A stretch of DNA of 64,000 nt. It comes from Vitreoscilla stercoraria DSM 513. GTDB lineage: Bacteria; Pseudomonadota; Gammaproteobacteria; Burkholderiales; Neisseriaceae. Under the pieces are notes generated by a model, which worked only from the letters and a program-made list of their open reading frames with translations, had not been told where the DNA came from and made no database searches. Position 1 is the stretch's first letter; the number at the start of each line of letters is the position of its first letter. Below, piece after piece: positions 52,491 to 61,630 of this stretch. A program made the position numbers and the translations under genes. Where the stretch lies: positions 200,704 to 264,703 of the forward strand of contig NZ_KB908018.1 in NCBI RefSeq assembly GCF_000382305.1, written 5' to 3'.

Positions 52491-53171
52491 TTAATCGTTG
52501 CCAGTGAGCGCCATTAATAAATGCAACAAGTTGCTAAAAATATTGTATATGGATATGAAAATGGTCAAAGCTGCGCTGATGTAACTGGTTTCACCACCTT
52601 CAATGACCGCTTTGGTTTGCCACATAATCATCAATGAACTAAATACCACAAAGACGGCTGAAATCGCCAAAGATACCGCAGGGATTTTAAAGAATAAATT
52701 GGCAATGACGGCGGTCATCAATACCACCGCTCCAACCAACAAAAATCGACTCATAGCAGCGGTGTCGGCTTTGGATTTATGCGCTGCGAATGTCATAGCC
52801 GCAAAGACAGCAACGGTCATGATGGCTGCTGAAAAGACGATTTGTGTACCCGCAGCAGAGCCTAGCAACATGCCAAGCACGGGCCCAATCATCATGCCCA
52901 TAGAAAAAGTGAATACTTGTAATAAGGCGATGCCTATTTTGTTGTAACGGTTTTTTTCAATGAAAAATACCATGCCATAAAGAAAGGCGAAAAAGAGAAT
53001 AATACCCATCCAGCCGCCACCAAGCAAAGCCATAGGATTGACGACAGCGCCTGCCAATGCACCCAAGGCACAAGGAATAAACGACACTGCCAACAGCAAA
53101 TAGGCTTTGCTTAAGACGAATTTTTGGCTGCTGATGCTGCCTGAAACAGGGTTGGCCATTTTGTTGGTCAT
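52491..53171 (-). CDS. Bax inhibitor-1/YccA family membrane protein
   Basis: A seven-helix membrane protein (226 aa) of the BI-1/TMBIM family. In E. coli YccA is a substrate and modulator of FtsH; eukaryotic relatives are calcium-leak channels. Helices begin at about residues 25, 50, 80, 108, 138, 160 and 205. A GGAG site lies before the ATG. It stands alone between the KAS III gene and a UbiB-family gene. Confidence 0.9.
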   Translation of the reverse strand: MTNKMANPVSGSISSQKFVLSKAYLLLAVSFIPCALGALAGAVVNPMALLGGGWMGIILFFAFLYGMVFFIEKNRYNKIGIALLQVFTFSMGMMIGPVLGMLLGSAAGTQIVFSAAIMTVAVFAAMTFAAHKSKADTAAMSRFLLVGAVVLMTAVIANLFFKIPAVSLAISAVFVVFSSLMIMWQTKAVIEGGETSYISAALTIFISIYNIFSNLLHLLMALTGND

Positions 53172-53288
53172 GATGCACTCCTATAATGGAAAGTAGGGGC
53201 GGAGAATCGAGAGTTGTATTTTATCATTTAAGTGATTGTGTTTATTTTAATTTTGATTAAAATTTATTATCTATATTGAATAGTTTAA

Positions 53289-54968
53289 TCAATGCTTACC
53301 AGCGCGCCACAATGACCACAAAATCCAAATGCTGTTTAAAAATGCGATGGTATAGCCGAAAAAACCTAATAAGGGCATGCCAAAAATATTGGGACCAACA
53401 TCCACATGCAAAGCAATCGATGAGCCTATGATTAAAGATGCGGTCACAATGGCGACGGTTAAACGATTGGTAGAGCGGTCTAATTGATGTCCAAAATCAT
53501 CTAGCCTTGCCATGTCCAAATTGACTTTGATTTGACCTGATTTGAGGCGTTTGTTCATTCGAATCAAAGTGTGTGGCAAATCGTCTAGCAATTGCAAAAA
53601 GGTATAGCTATGGGTTTTGACTTTTTTCTTCGCTTGGTCGAAAGAAAAATGCGTTAACACCAAGTCTTCTACTAAGGGACGAGTGGATTCCATTAACTGA
53701 AAATCGCCGTCTAATTGGTTGACCACGCCTTCTAAAGTAATCAAGGTGCGAAACAACATGACCAAGTCACCTGGTAAGGTTAAATTGTTTTCGCGGATGA
53801 TGCTGGTGATGTCGTTGACAATATACGAGAGGCTGATGTCTTTGAGCGAGGTAAACTCGTAATTCATGAGCATTTCCATCACATCATTGCCCAAACGATT
53901 TTCGTCTGGCAGGTCGCCTTGTGCCCAATCGCTCAAAACATGTTGAATGGTGAACTGGTCACGGTCAATAATCGCGTTAATTAATGTAATAATTTCAGTG
54001 CGCCGATTACCACCTAAAAACCCAGCCAAGCCGAAATCAATTAATGTAATACATCCCTCATCTGACAAGAAAATATTGCCAGGATGGGGGTCTGCGTGGA
54101 AGTAGCCATGTTTTAAAATCATGTCCAAAATCAACTGTGCAATGTCCTTGGCGCGCTGGCTTAACCATTCTTGATTGTATTGACTTAGATTGATGTTTTT
54201 AAGTAAGGTATCGCCGATGTATTCTTGTACCAAAATTTTTCGATTGGAAAATTCGGGATAAACTTGAGGAATGTGAACATAAGGATGCGCCTCGTACGCA
54301 CGAGAAAAGCGTTCCATATTGCGCAATTCCATAGACAAGTCGGTTTCGCGGGCGAGGCTGCGGGCGAAATAATGCACCATTTCGATGGGGTGGTAACGGC
54401 GTGACTCGGGAATTTCATTTTCCAATAAATACGCCAAATGCTTCATGATGCGCAAATCTGCTTGAATGGTTTTTTCAATATTCGGACGTTTGATTTTGAC
54501 TGCCACGACAGAGCCATCGAGCAATATGGCCTTGTGTACTTGCGCAATGGAAGCGCTGCCTATGGGCGTGGGCTCAATATGTTTGAATACTTCATTTACA
54601 GGACGCTCTAAATAAGCGGCAATCAAGGCGGTAATGTCAGATTGGGCAATAGGGCGGACATTGTTTTGTAAGCGTTGGAATTCATCTATCCATTCGGGAT
54701 TGAAAATATCCACACGGGTAGACAAAATTTGACCAAACTTGATAAAAGTGGGGCCCAATTCCTCAAATGCTATGCGAAAGCGTTGTGGTAGACTCAAATA
54801 AGGGTTTTGCAAGCGGTGTTGATCGGGCTTGTGGCGTTTGAGTGAAGGAAAGGGCTGGATCAATTTTAAGCGGTATAGAAATTCATCCAAGCCATAGCGC
54901 ATCAAGATGCTGATAATTTCTTTCATGCGTGGTAAATCACGCATGGCAATAACGGTTTGTTTCAACAT
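53289..54968 (-). CDS. Second UbiB/ABC1-family kinase-like protein
   Basis: A 559-aa ABC1 protein: FIKFGQILSTRVDIF (KxGQ motif, residues 77-80), VAVKIKRPN (ATP-site Lys about 154), HADPHPGNIFLSDEG and LIDFGLAG, with two C-terminal membrane helices. It differs from the ubiJ-linked UbiB at 26264 (one C-terminal helix, HADMHPGN). The duplicate could have a separate isoprenoid-lipid role. No ubiquinone gene is adjacent. A DUS-like word lies inside the coding sequence (54595-54607). Confidence 0.9.
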   Translation of the reverse strand: MLKQTVIAMRDLPRMKEIISILMRYGLDEFLYRLKLIQPFPSLKRHKPDQHRLQNPYLSLPQRFRIAFEELGPTFIKFGQILSTRVDIFNPEWIDEFQRLQNNVRPIAQSDITALIAAYLERPVNEVFKHIEPTPIGSASIAQVHKAILLDGSVVAVKIKRPNIEKTIQADLRIMKHLAYLLENEIPESRRYHPIEMVHYFARSLARETDLSMELRNMERFSRAYEAHPYVHIPQVYPEFSNRKILVQEYIGDTLLKNINLSQYNQEWLSQRAKDIAQLILDMILKHGYFHADPHPGNIFLSDEGCITLIDFGLAGFLGGNRRTEIITLINAIIDRDQFTIQHVLSDWAQGDLPDENRLGNDVMEMLMNYEFTSLKDISLSYIVNDITSIIRENNLTLPGDLVMLFRTLITLEGVVNQLDGDFQLMESTRPLVEDLVLTHFSFDQAKKKVKTHSYTFLQLLDDLPHTLIRMNKRLKSGQIKVNLDMARLDDFGHQLDRSTNRLTVAIVTASLIIGSSIALHVDVGPNIFGMPLLGFFGYTIAFLNSIWILWSLWRAGKH

Positions 54969-55074
54969 AAAAACAGCCTTTGAAGGTGCGCAGTGTTTTT
55001 TTAAATTAGCACGCGTCTATTAACCACACAACAAGTTCCGCACCATAGCAATATGGGTGCCAAGAGTTTTATAC

Positions 55075-55662
55075 ATGATGAGCAAGACAATGAACAGACT
55101 GTTGTTATGGGTAGTCGGTTGCGTGAGCTTCTTACCTATGGTTGCAGCAGCCGATCCTTTGGAAGATATGATACGCAGCCGCAACAGTAGTACGGCCACA
55201 TTTAACCAATCGGTACGTACCACCCACACTCAAACACCTGATGCGATTTCCAAAGAGCAAGCAGGGGATTTGATTATGAATGCGATGGGCTTAATCGGTT
55301 TGTCGTATATTTATGGCGGTAACAATCCTGAACAAGGTTTGGATTGTAGTGCATTTATGCAATACATATTCAAGCAAAGTATGAAAATCAATTTGCCCCG
55401 CACCAGTGCCGAACAAACCAATGTGGGTTCTTATGTTGAGCGCAGCCAAATTCAACCTGGGGATATGGTATTTTTCCGTACCGCAGGAGCGGGGCGCATT
55501 TCGCATGTGGGCATGTATATTGGCAATGATCGCTTTATTCATGCACCACGAACGGGTAAAAACATTGAAATCACCAGTTTGAGCAGCAAATATTGGGGCA
55601 GCAAATATGCTACTGCTCGTCGTGTGAATGGCGCAGGTAAAGCTGCGGCATCATTTCGTTAA
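55075..55662 (+). CDS. NlpC/P60 cell-wall endopeptidase (C40 family), exported
   Basis: A 195-aa protein with signal peptide (RLLLWVVGCVSFLPMVAAADP, cleavage near AAA-DP) and a C-terminal NlpC/P60 domain. The catalytic Cys is in GLDCSAFMQYIF, the His in ISHVGMYIGN, and the third polar residue in the HAPRTG stretch. It should cleave peptide bonds in peptidoglycan stems. ATG 55075 follows AAGAG. The small gene downstream starts 18 bases after its stop. Confidence 0.88.
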   Translation: MMSKTMNRLLLWVVGCVSFLPMVAAADPLEDMIRSRNSSTATFNQSVRTTHTQTPDAISKEQAGDLIMNAMGLIGLSYIYGGNNPEQGLDCSAFMQYIFKQSMKINLPRTSAEQTNVGSYVERSQIQPGDMVFFRTAGAGRISHVGMYIGNDRFIHAPRTGKNIEITSLSSKYWGSKYATARRVNGAGKAAASFR

Positions 55663-55680
55663 TGGGTTAAGGCGAGTGAG

Positions 55681-55896
55681 ATGACAATACCCGATATGCC
55701 TAAATGGTTCGATGCCGATGGCAAACCTGTTTCATGCACAGAAAAAATCAAAGTGATGCAGCAAAACATGGAAGAATTGCATGAAATGGCGCAAGAGGCA
55801 TTTGAAGATGCGATTTTGATGGGTTGTACTGAGGCGCAGCTCAAAGACTATTTGCGTGAATTGATCGACAGTTTGGACAATCCTTATGCCTCTTAA
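55681..55896 (+). CDS. Small conserved-looking protein of unknown function
   Basis: A 71-aa acidic, soluble protein (MTIPDMPKWFDADGKPVSC ... LDNPYAS), predicted mostly helical after residue 20. It follows the NlpC gene closely on the same strand with a GAGTGAG site. The composition and codon use look like a real gene; I do not know a function for it. Confidence 0.68.
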   Translation: MTIPDMPKWFDADGKPVSCTEKIKVMQQNMEELHEMAQEAFEDAILMGCTEAQLKDYLRELIDSLDNPYAS

Positions 55897-55930
55897 CAGC
55901 ATGCGTTGATATTGGCTGTTGGGCAATGTC

Positions 55931-55942
55931 TTACAGGACGCT
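55931..55942. repeat. DUS-like word, single
   Basis: TTACAGGACGCT after the small gene. Confidence 0.75.
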
Positions 55943-56085
55943 GAATGATGGTGGTTTCTTAAATGGAAATCACCATTAATTTTTTGGGGATTTATTTTCT
56001 TTAGAGTTAAATATAAACTGTATTCATTGCTTATCCATATACAGCTGAGAGCAACAGCGTCTTGTTAATAGAAAGAGAGCCCCAT

Positions 56086-56802
56086 ATGAACATTCGTCGC
56101 AGTCATCAACGTGGTCATGCCAATCATGGATGGTTGGACAGTCGTCATACGTTTTCTTTTGCAGGTTATTATGATCCGCAATGGATGGGCTATGCCAATT
56201 TGCGTGTCATCAATGAAGACAAAATTGCAGCAGGCATGGGTTTTGGTGAACATCCGCATCGTGATATGGAAATTGTGTCGTATGTGTTAGAAGGTGAGTT
56301 GGCACATCGTGATAATATGGGCAATGTCAAAGGCATTAAACCCGGTGAAGTGCAGCGCATGTCGGCAGGCAGTGGTGTGACGCACAGCGAATTTAACCAT
56401 GCACAAGGTCAAACCACGCATTTTTTGCAAATTTGGATAGAGCCGAACAAACGTGGCATCGTGCCTGAGTATTCACAACAAGCTTACAGCGATGCCGACA
56501 AGCGTGGTCGCTTGTTGCAGGTATTAAAACCGTATGAACAAACGGCGAACGCTGACAATGCGCAAGCCATCGAGATTCATGCCGATGCGTCTTTGTTTGT
56601 CGGTTTGTTTGATGGTGCTGAGCAAGCGCAAAAACACTTGCAAGATGGGCATGTGTATTATGTGCATGTGGCGCGTGGTAGCGTGAATGTGAACGGTGAG
56701 CGTTTGCATGCAGGCGATGCAGCGATGATAGAAGACGGTGGCGTGCTGGCTTTGAGCCAAGGTGATGCGGCAGAAGTCTTGGTGTTTGAATTGGTGCCGT
56801 AA
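56086..56802 (+). CDS. Pirin-family protein
   Basis: A bicupin (238 aa). The metal-binding histidines lie in FGEHPHRDMEIVSYVLEGELAHRDNMGN, as in bacterial pirins with quercetinase activity, and the second cupin has no complete ligand set, which is usual. GAGAGCCCC before ATG 56086 decides the start. The function of bacterial pirins is varied (redox sensing, quercetin dioxygenase). Confidence 0.9.
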   Translation: MNIRRSHQRGHANHGWLDSRHTFSFAGYYDPQWMGYANLRVINEDKIAAGMGFGEHPHRDMEIVSYVLEGELAHRDNMGNVKGIKPGEVQRMSAGSGVTHSEFNHAQGQTTHFLQIWIEPNKRGIVPEYSQQAYSDADKRGRLLQVLKPYEQTANADNAQAIEIHADASLFVGLFDGAEQAQKHLQDGHVYYVHVARGSVNVNGERLHAGDAAMIEDGGVLALSQGDAAEVLVFELVP

Positions 56803-56819
56803 AGCTATTGTAATGAAAC

Positions 56820-56857
56820 AAGCGTCCTGTAAATATTTACAGGACGCTTGTTTTTTA
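56820..56857. terminator. Terminator formed by a perfect inverted DUS-like pair
   Basis: AAGCGTCCTGTAAA (56820-56833) and TTTACAGGACGCTT (56836-56849) with a 2-base loop, extended by a C-G pair, then T6. It lies between pirin and the convergent pseudouridine synthase. Confidence 0.92.
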
Positions 56858-56885
56858 AGCCTCAAAAATCGATATGATAGGATGC

Positions 56886-57590
56886 TCAAACACTGGCTTG
56901 GACTTCGGCAATGTCTAAAAAACGCCATTCGCCCACTGCAAAATCGTCCACGCGCCATTGGTGAAATTGGTCGCGGTGTAAGGTTTCGACACGGTTGCCA
57001 GCGGCGGCAATCATGCGTTTGACTTGGTGGTATTTGCCTTGGGTGATGGTCATCAACAAGGTGTGCTCGTCCACCAATTCGGCAGCGGCAGCAGCGATGG
57101 TTTCGGTTTCATCATCGAGCAACACGCCTTTGATGAGTTTGTCGCAAAAGCTTTGGTCGGCAGCGTGTTTCAAGCCGACGCGGTAGATTTTGGGAACGTG
57201 GTGTTTGGGTGAGGTGACACGGTGATTGAATTGACCATCATTGGTCAAAATAATCGCGCCTGTGGTGTCGGCATCCAAACGTCCCACCGCTTGAATGTCG
57301 ATGTCACGAAAATTGTTTGGCAACATCGAGAACACGCTTGGGTATTGTTGCGGTTTGTGCGAGGTTTCGGTGTCGGGCGCTTTGTTGAGCAAGATGTAAA
57401 AATAGGGCAAATTGATGGTCGGGATGATGTCCTCGTCCAATTTCAAGACGCGGCGACCGTCCAAACTGACTTCGGCTTTGGTGTCGTCAACGACTTCGCC
57501 ATCGATTTCAATCCAACCGCCTTTAACCCAATTTTGACATTGTTTGCGGCTGCCCAAACCTTGGGCTTGTAAGTATTTGATGATGTTCAT
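56886..57590 (-). CDS. RsuA-type 16S rRNA pseudouridine synthase
   Basis: A 234-aa pseudouridine synthase of the RsuA/RluB/E/F group: S4-like N-terminal domain (YLQAQGLGSRKQCQNWVKGG), then the catalytic Asp in AVGRLDADTTGAIILTNDG. The group includes RsuA for 16S Psi516 and the RluE/RluF enzymes; RsuA is the likeliest by size and S4 domain. ATG 57590 is preferred over 57596. Confidence 0.85.
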   Translation of the reverse strand: MNIIKYLQAQGLGSRKQCQNWVKGGWIEIDGEVVDDTKAEVSLDGRRVLKLDEDIIPTINLPYFYILLNKAPDTETSHKPQQYPSVFSMLPNNFRDIDIQAVGRLDADTTGAIILTNDGQFNHRVTSPKHHVPKIYRVGLKHAADQSFCDKLIKGVLLDDETETIAAAAAELVDEHTLLMTITQGKYHQVKRMIAAAGNRVETLHRDQFHQWRVDDFAVGEWRFLDIAEVQASV

Positions 57591-57607
57591 AAGCATTTCA
57601 ATTAAAA

Positions 57608-57635
57608 AAGCGTCCTGTAAACTTACAGGACGCTT
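57608..57635 (-). terminator. Terminator formed by an inverted DUS-like pair
   Basis: AAGCGTCCTGTAA and TTACAGGACGCTT, a 13-bp stem with a 2-base loop. A tract on the plus strand provides T residues for minus transcription from the antiporter gene. Confidence 0.88.
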
Positions 57636-57651
57636 TGTCTGTAAACCTCAA

Positions 57652-59052
57652 TTATATAAAGAAAATCAAAGTGTGTAAGATAAACAATGGCACCAAGATG
57701 CCAAACGACCATGCCATATAGCCAAAAAAGCTTGGCATTTTGACGCGATTTTGTTCGGCAATGGCTTTGACCATGAAGTTAGGTGCATTGCCAATATAGC
57801 TCAAAGCACCCATGAATACCGAACCCATAGACACCGCCAGCAAAGTGGTTTCCAACGTGGTCATCAATTCCACCGCATCGCCTGAAGCCAAATTGAAGAA
57901 CACCAAATAAGTCGGTGCATTGTCCAAGAATGCCGACAATATGCCGCTCATCCAAAAATACACGCTGTTAATAGGTTGACCTTGAGCGTCGTGCGCCAAC
58001 GCCACCAAGCCTGCAAATGCGCCATCTGAGCCGACTTTCAACATCGCCAAAACAGGCGCGATGGTGATGAAAATTCCCAAGAACAATTTGCCCACTTCTT
58101 GAATCGGACCCCAGTTAAAATCATTGGCTTCACGCAAAGATTTGGCAGTGGTTTTCAAAGAAACGATGCCGATGATGATGAAAATCACATCACGCACAAT
58201 GTTTTGCAAACTCACAGGCGTACCTAAAATATTGAATTCCACGCCTGACTTCCACATGCCCGACATCAAAACTGCCGCGATGATGCCAATGAGCCAAACA
58301 AAATTGAGTTTGCCTTCGATACTGATTTTTTCGTCAGAGGATACTGTTTCAGAGGTTGCAGCATCTTCTTTTTTCCAAAAGTGGCGGTCAATGAAGTAAA
58401 ACACCGTCAACAAAACCACCGAGCTGATTAAAACAGGCATCATCATGTGTTTGACTGTCCACATGAAGTCCACGCCTTTTAAGAAACCCAAAAACAATGG
58501 CGGATCGCCCAATGGTGTCAAACCACCACCGATATTGGCGACCAAGAAAATGAAGAAGACGACCACATGTACTTTGTGTTGGCGGTTTTCGTTCGCTCGC
58601 AACAAAGGGCGAATGAGTAACATGGCCGCGCCTGTCGTACCCATGATGGATGCCAAAAATGTGCCCAAAGCCAAAATGATGACGTTGGTTTTGGCGCTGC
58701 CTTGAATATTGCCTTTGACCAAAATGCCACCTGAAACGGTGAACAAAGCCCACAATAACAAAATAAACGGGATGTATTCAGCCAACAAAGCATGTGCAAC
58801 GGTGTGAACCGTTTCACCCATGCCGTAAACGAATGTGAACGGGGCTAAAAATAAAATTGTCCAAAACGCGGTGATTTTACCAAAGCTGTGATGCCAAATG
58901 TGTGGTGCAAACAGTGGGAATAAAGCAATCGACAACAAAATACACGCAAACGGCAAGCCCCATAATAAACTCATTTGGCTGGCATCAAATCCTGCTGCTT
59001 GTGCGCTCAGTGGCAATGTTAAAGTGGCCAGTAAGCCTAATTTTTTCAGCAT
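57652..59052 (-). CDS. Sodium:proton antiporter (CitMHS_2/NhaD-like)
   Basis: A 466-aa polytopic membrane protein with about 11-12 helices, preceded by an N-terminal hydrophobic segment ending LSAQAA. Motifs include MGTTGAAMLLIRP and the repeat NIGGGLTPLGDPPLFLGF, typical of the IT-superfamily antiporters annotated as sodium:proton antiporter in Neisseriaceae. The N-terminal part is chosen from ATG 59052 (AAAGGAG upstream). It may exchange Na+ for protons at the inner membrane. Confidence 0.85.
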   Translation of the reverse strand: MLKKLGLLATLTLPLSAQAAGFDASQMSLLWGLPFACILLSIALFPLFAPHIWHHSFGKITAFWTILFLAPFTFVYGMGETVHTVAHALLAEYIPFILLLWALFTVSGGILVKGNIQGSAKTNVIILALGTFLASIMGTTGAAMLLIRPLLRANENRQHKVHVVVFFIFLVANIGGGLTPLGDPPLFLGFLKGVDFMWTVKHMMMPVLISSVVLLTVFYFIDRHFWKKEDAATSETVSSDEKISIEGKLNFVWLIGIIAAVLMSGMWKSGVEFNILGTPVSLQNIVRDVIFIIIGIVSLKTTAKSLREANDFNWGPIQEVGKLFLGIFITIAPVLAMLKVGSDGAFAGLVALAHDAQGQPINSVYFWMSGILSAFLDNAPTYLVFFNLASGDAVELMTTLETTLLAVSMGSVFMGALSYIGNAPNFMVKAIAEQNRVKMPSFFGYMAWSFGILVPLFILHTLIFFI

Positions 59053-59082
59053 CAAATCTCCTTTCGATAATTGTTCAAAACG

Positions 59083-59195
59083 GACGTTGGTATTGTGATT
59101 GTGTTTGTCCGCGACCGATAGATAAAAGCGTCCTGTAAGACGTTGGTATTGTGATTGCCTTGGTCTGAGACCAATAGACAAAAAGCGTCCTGTAA
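59083..59195. repeat. Two tandem 56-57 bp repeats, each ending in a DUS-like word
   Basis: Unit 1 (59083-59138) and unit 2 (59139-59195) share GACGTTGGTATTGTGATTG, then a variable middle, then ATAGA-AAAAGCGTCCTGTAA. The repeats lie upstream of the antiporter gene start and downstream of the gloA end. Confidence 0.7.
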
Positions 59196-59214
59196 ATGTG
59201 TTTACAGGACGCTT
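59183..59214 (-). terminator. Terminator formed by an inverted DUS-like pair (gloA)
   Basis: AAGCGTCCTGTAAA and TTTACAGGACGCTT with a 4-base loop. On the minus strand TTTTTG follows, so it ends gloA. Confidence 0.88.
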
Positions 59215-59220
59215 AAAGGT

Positions 59221-59616
59221 TTAGTCCTGACCTGAATTTTTTTGGATGAATTCAATTTTGTAACCATCTGGGTCTTCAACAAAAGCGATGACGGTGGTGC
59301 CGTGTTTCATGGGACCTGCTTCACGCACCACTTTGCCGCCTTTGGCGCGTGCCGCGTCGCAAGCTTGGTAAGCATCGTCTACTTCGATGGCAATATGACC
59401 GTAAGCATTGCCCAAATCATAGCTGTCGGTGTCCCAATTGTGGGTCAACTCTAAAACAGTGTGGTCGCTTTCATCGCCATAGCCCACAAAAGCCAAGGTG
59501 AATTTGCCTTCAGGATAATCGTTTTGGCGCAACAGTTTCATGCCCAAAACTTCTTGGTAAAACGCCAATGAGCGTTCTAAATTGCCTACGCGCAACATGG
59601 TGTGTAATAAACGCAT
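59221..59616 (-). CDS. gloA: Lactoylglutathione lyase (glyoxalase I)
   Basis: Glyoxalase I (131 aa) converts the methylglyoxal-glutathione hemithioacetal to lactoylglutathione. The metal ligands His, Glu, His and Glu are in LLHTMLRV, VLELTHNW, YGHIAIEV and YKIEFIQ. ATG 59616 has AAGGA upstream. Length and motifs match the Ni-type bacterial GloA. Confidence 0.95.
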   Translation of the reverse strand: MRLLHTMLRVGNLERSLAFYQEVLGMKLLRQNDYPEGKFTLAFVGYGDESDHTVLELTHNWDTDSYDLGNAYGHIAIEVDDAYQACDAARAKGGKVVREAGPMKHGTTVIAFVEDPDGYKIEFIQKNSGQD

Positions 59617-59790
59617 TTGTGTGTCCTTGTCATTTTTGATTATCTGCAAGCCAATCATAATAGGCGAGCTGTTTGGAGTTTGCCAAGCAATATCGGCGCG
59701 ACTTGCTTGGTGATGAGGGCAAAAAAAGGGTACAAATCGTATATATAATATGTATATTAAAATTTCATAGTAAGTATTTGATTTTATATG

Positions 59791-59819
59791 AAAAAAGGAA
59801 GGCTAAGCCTTCCTTTTAA
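59791..59819. terminator. Bidirectional intrinsic terminator downstream of plsC
   Basis: AAAAGGAAGGC / GCCTTCCTTTT, 11-bp stem with TAA loop, after the minus-strand plsC gene. No DUS-like word is involved. Confidence 0.85.
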
Positions 59820-59831
59820 ATAAAGTGTGAA

Positions 59832-60596
59832 TTAAATACCACTTTGTCCATTGGATTGAGGGTCATGTGGTTTTTCAAAGCATGGACCTTGACCTTCGAT
59901 GTGGCGTTGTTGGCTTTCAATCCAGCTTTCTACTTTTTGCATGACCACATCAGCACTTTGACCAGTTGGGGCAATGGCTTCACCGATTACCACGCTGATA
60001 CTGCCAGGATATTTTAAGAAAGAGTTTTTAGGCCAAAACTCGCCACTGTTCAGTGCTATGGGCACAATCGGCATTTGCAGCGTATCGGCAATGCGCGCGC
60101 CCCCGAGTTTGTAGCGACCGCGCAAACCTGGTTTGATACGTGTGCCTTCAGGGAATATGGCAATAGAGAAACCTTGGCTTTTGCGTTTGCCACCAGTTTC
60201 TAGTAATTGGCGTGATGCACCCATGCGGTCTTTGCGATTGATGCCGATGGTGCCTGCCATTTTCAAGCCCCAGCCAAAAAATGGAATCATAAACAATTCT
60301 TGTTTGGCTACAAACACAATCGGTGGAAAGTATTTTTGTAAAATAAACGTTTCCCAGCCTGATTGGTGTTTACAGCACACGACAACAGGTTCTTGAGGAA
60401 TGTTTTCGGTTCCTTTAACGGTATGCTTCAAACCAATAATATGCTCTAACATCCAAACTTGTGCCATCGCCCAACCCGTGCAAGAGCGATTGACGGCTTT
60501 CACGCCAAAAGGCACACAAGCCAAAATGTAAATAAAATAGACCACTGTAAACACACACACACACAACCAATAAATCAGGTTTCTTAAAATAACCAT
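59832..60596 (-). CDS. plsC: 1-acyl-sn-glycerol-3-phosphate acyltransferase
   Basis: An inner-membrane lysophosphatidic acid acyltransferase (254 aa). Motif I is CCKHQSGWETF (H-x4-E, a variant of HX4D found in this branch), motif III FPEGTRIKPG. Two N-terminal hydrophobic helices cover about residues 5-40. It starts one base after the gmhB stop, so the two are co-translated. Confidence 0.92.
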   Translation of the reverse strand: MVILRNLIYWLCVCVFTVVYFIYILACVPFGVKAVNRSCTGWAMAQVWMLEHIIGLKHTVKGTENIPQEPVVVCCKHQSGWETFILQKYFPPIVFVAKQELFMIPFFGWGLKMAGTIGINRKDRMGASRQLLETGGKRKSQGFSIAIFPEGTRIKPGLRGRYKLGGARIADTLQMPIVPIALNSGEFWPKNSFLKYPGSISVVIGEAIAPTGQSADVVMQKVESWIESQQRHIEGQGPCFEKPHDPQSNGQSGI

Positions 60597-61172
60597 TTAA
60601 TCTTTTTGCTCCTTGATTTGGGCTTGTTGTTGGCGCAATAGTAACGCTTGTGCGAATTCTAATAAATTTTCATACACCAATGTGCTGATAGGCAAGCCGC
60701 CTGTGGCCAAGGTTTTTTTACCTTTGCCAGTTAACACCAAGACCGATTGACCGCCTACCGCCTCAATGGCCTGTAAATCACGCAAGCTGTCACCGACCAT
60801 ATACAATTCTTTCATGTCGGTATTGACATAGCGTTGCAAAATATCGTGCACCATACCAGGTAAAGGCTTGCGACATTCGCATTGGTCTGCCGCGGTGTGA
60901 GGACAAAACCATACCGCATCGATTTGGCCGCCAGCTTGTTGAACCAAGCGGTGCATTTTGGTGTGCATTTCATTCAAATCGTGAACGGTGAAATAACCAC
61001 GACCGATGCCAGACTGATTGGTCGCGACAACAACTTGATAACCAGATTGATTCAAAAAGGCAATCGCATCCATGCTCCCTGCAATGGGAATCCATTCATC
61101 GACCGATTTGACAAATTTGTCGCTGTCTTCATTGATGACGCCATCTCGGTCTAAAATTACCAATTTGGTCAT
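60597..61172 (-). CDS. gmhB: D-glycero-beta-D-manno-heptose 1,7-bisphosphate 7-phosphatase
   Basis: A HAD phosphatase of ADP-heptose synthesis for the LPS/LOS core (191 aa). Motif I is ILDRDGVINEDS, and the zinc-binding site is CPHTAADQCECRKP. The structure GDSLRDLQAIEAVGG is motif IV. ATG 61172 has AAGGA upstream and overlaps the preceding stop by 4 bp. Adjacent to plsC, an envelope-lipid gene pair also seen in other Neisseriaceae. Confidence 0.94.
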   Translation of the reverse strand: MTKLVILDRDGVINEDSDKFVKSVDEWIPIAGSMDAIAFLNQSGYQVVVATNQSGIGRGYFTVHDLNEMHTKMHRLVQQAGGQIDAVWFCPHTAADQCECRKPLPGMVHDILQRYVNTDMKELYMVGDSLRDLQAIEAVGGQSVLVLTGKGKKTLATGGLPISTLVYENLLEFAQALLLRQQQAQIKEQKD

Positions 61173-61630
61173 GAATTGTGTTCCTTCAAACTCGCTTGCC
61201 ATTTGAGATAGGCTAAATCAAATTGAGAAGCCACCGCATCGTAAGCTGCGCGACTGTTGTCGACATGGTACAAAGAAGGCAATAAATCCACACGCAAAGT
61301 GGTGTAATAGTCGCTCATGAATTGACCATAGCCTTCTTCATCATCAGTATAGTAATACTCAGTGAAACGGCGACCGAATTCATTGAAAAAGCTCAATAGC
61401 AATTGACGCCCTAATGAATGTTCTAAAATATCCCGACCATTTAATTGCTGTTGTTGCAATTGTGTCATTTTTTCGCCCAATTGTTCGATGACCGCAGGAT
61501 GCAATAATTGTGTTTGCGCCATCCATTCAAAATACATGCCCATGTGCGTCAAAGCACACACAGCGTCTAAATCTTGAGGAAAGTCTTCTTCAGTATGCCA
61601 CTCTTGGTGGTCAATCAATTCATAATCCAT
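61169..61630 (-). CDS. Uncharacterised soluble protein
   Basis: A 153-aa protein with mostly helical content, rich in Gln, Glu and Tyr, and no signal or membrane segment. It begins MDYELIDHQEWHTEEDFPQDL and ends LKWQASLKEHNS. It overlaps gmhB by 4 bp and so shares its transcript. I do not recognise the family. The start is ATG 61630; a TTG further upstream is less likely. Confidence 0.65.
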   Translation of the reverse strand: MDYELIDHQEWHTEEDFPQDLDAVCALTHMGMYFEWMAQTQLLHPAVIEQLGEKMTQLQQQQLNGRDILEHSLGRQLLLSFFNEFGRRFTEYYYTDDEEGYGQFMSDYYTTLRVDLLPSLYHVDNSRAAYDAVASQFDLAYLKWQASLKEHNS

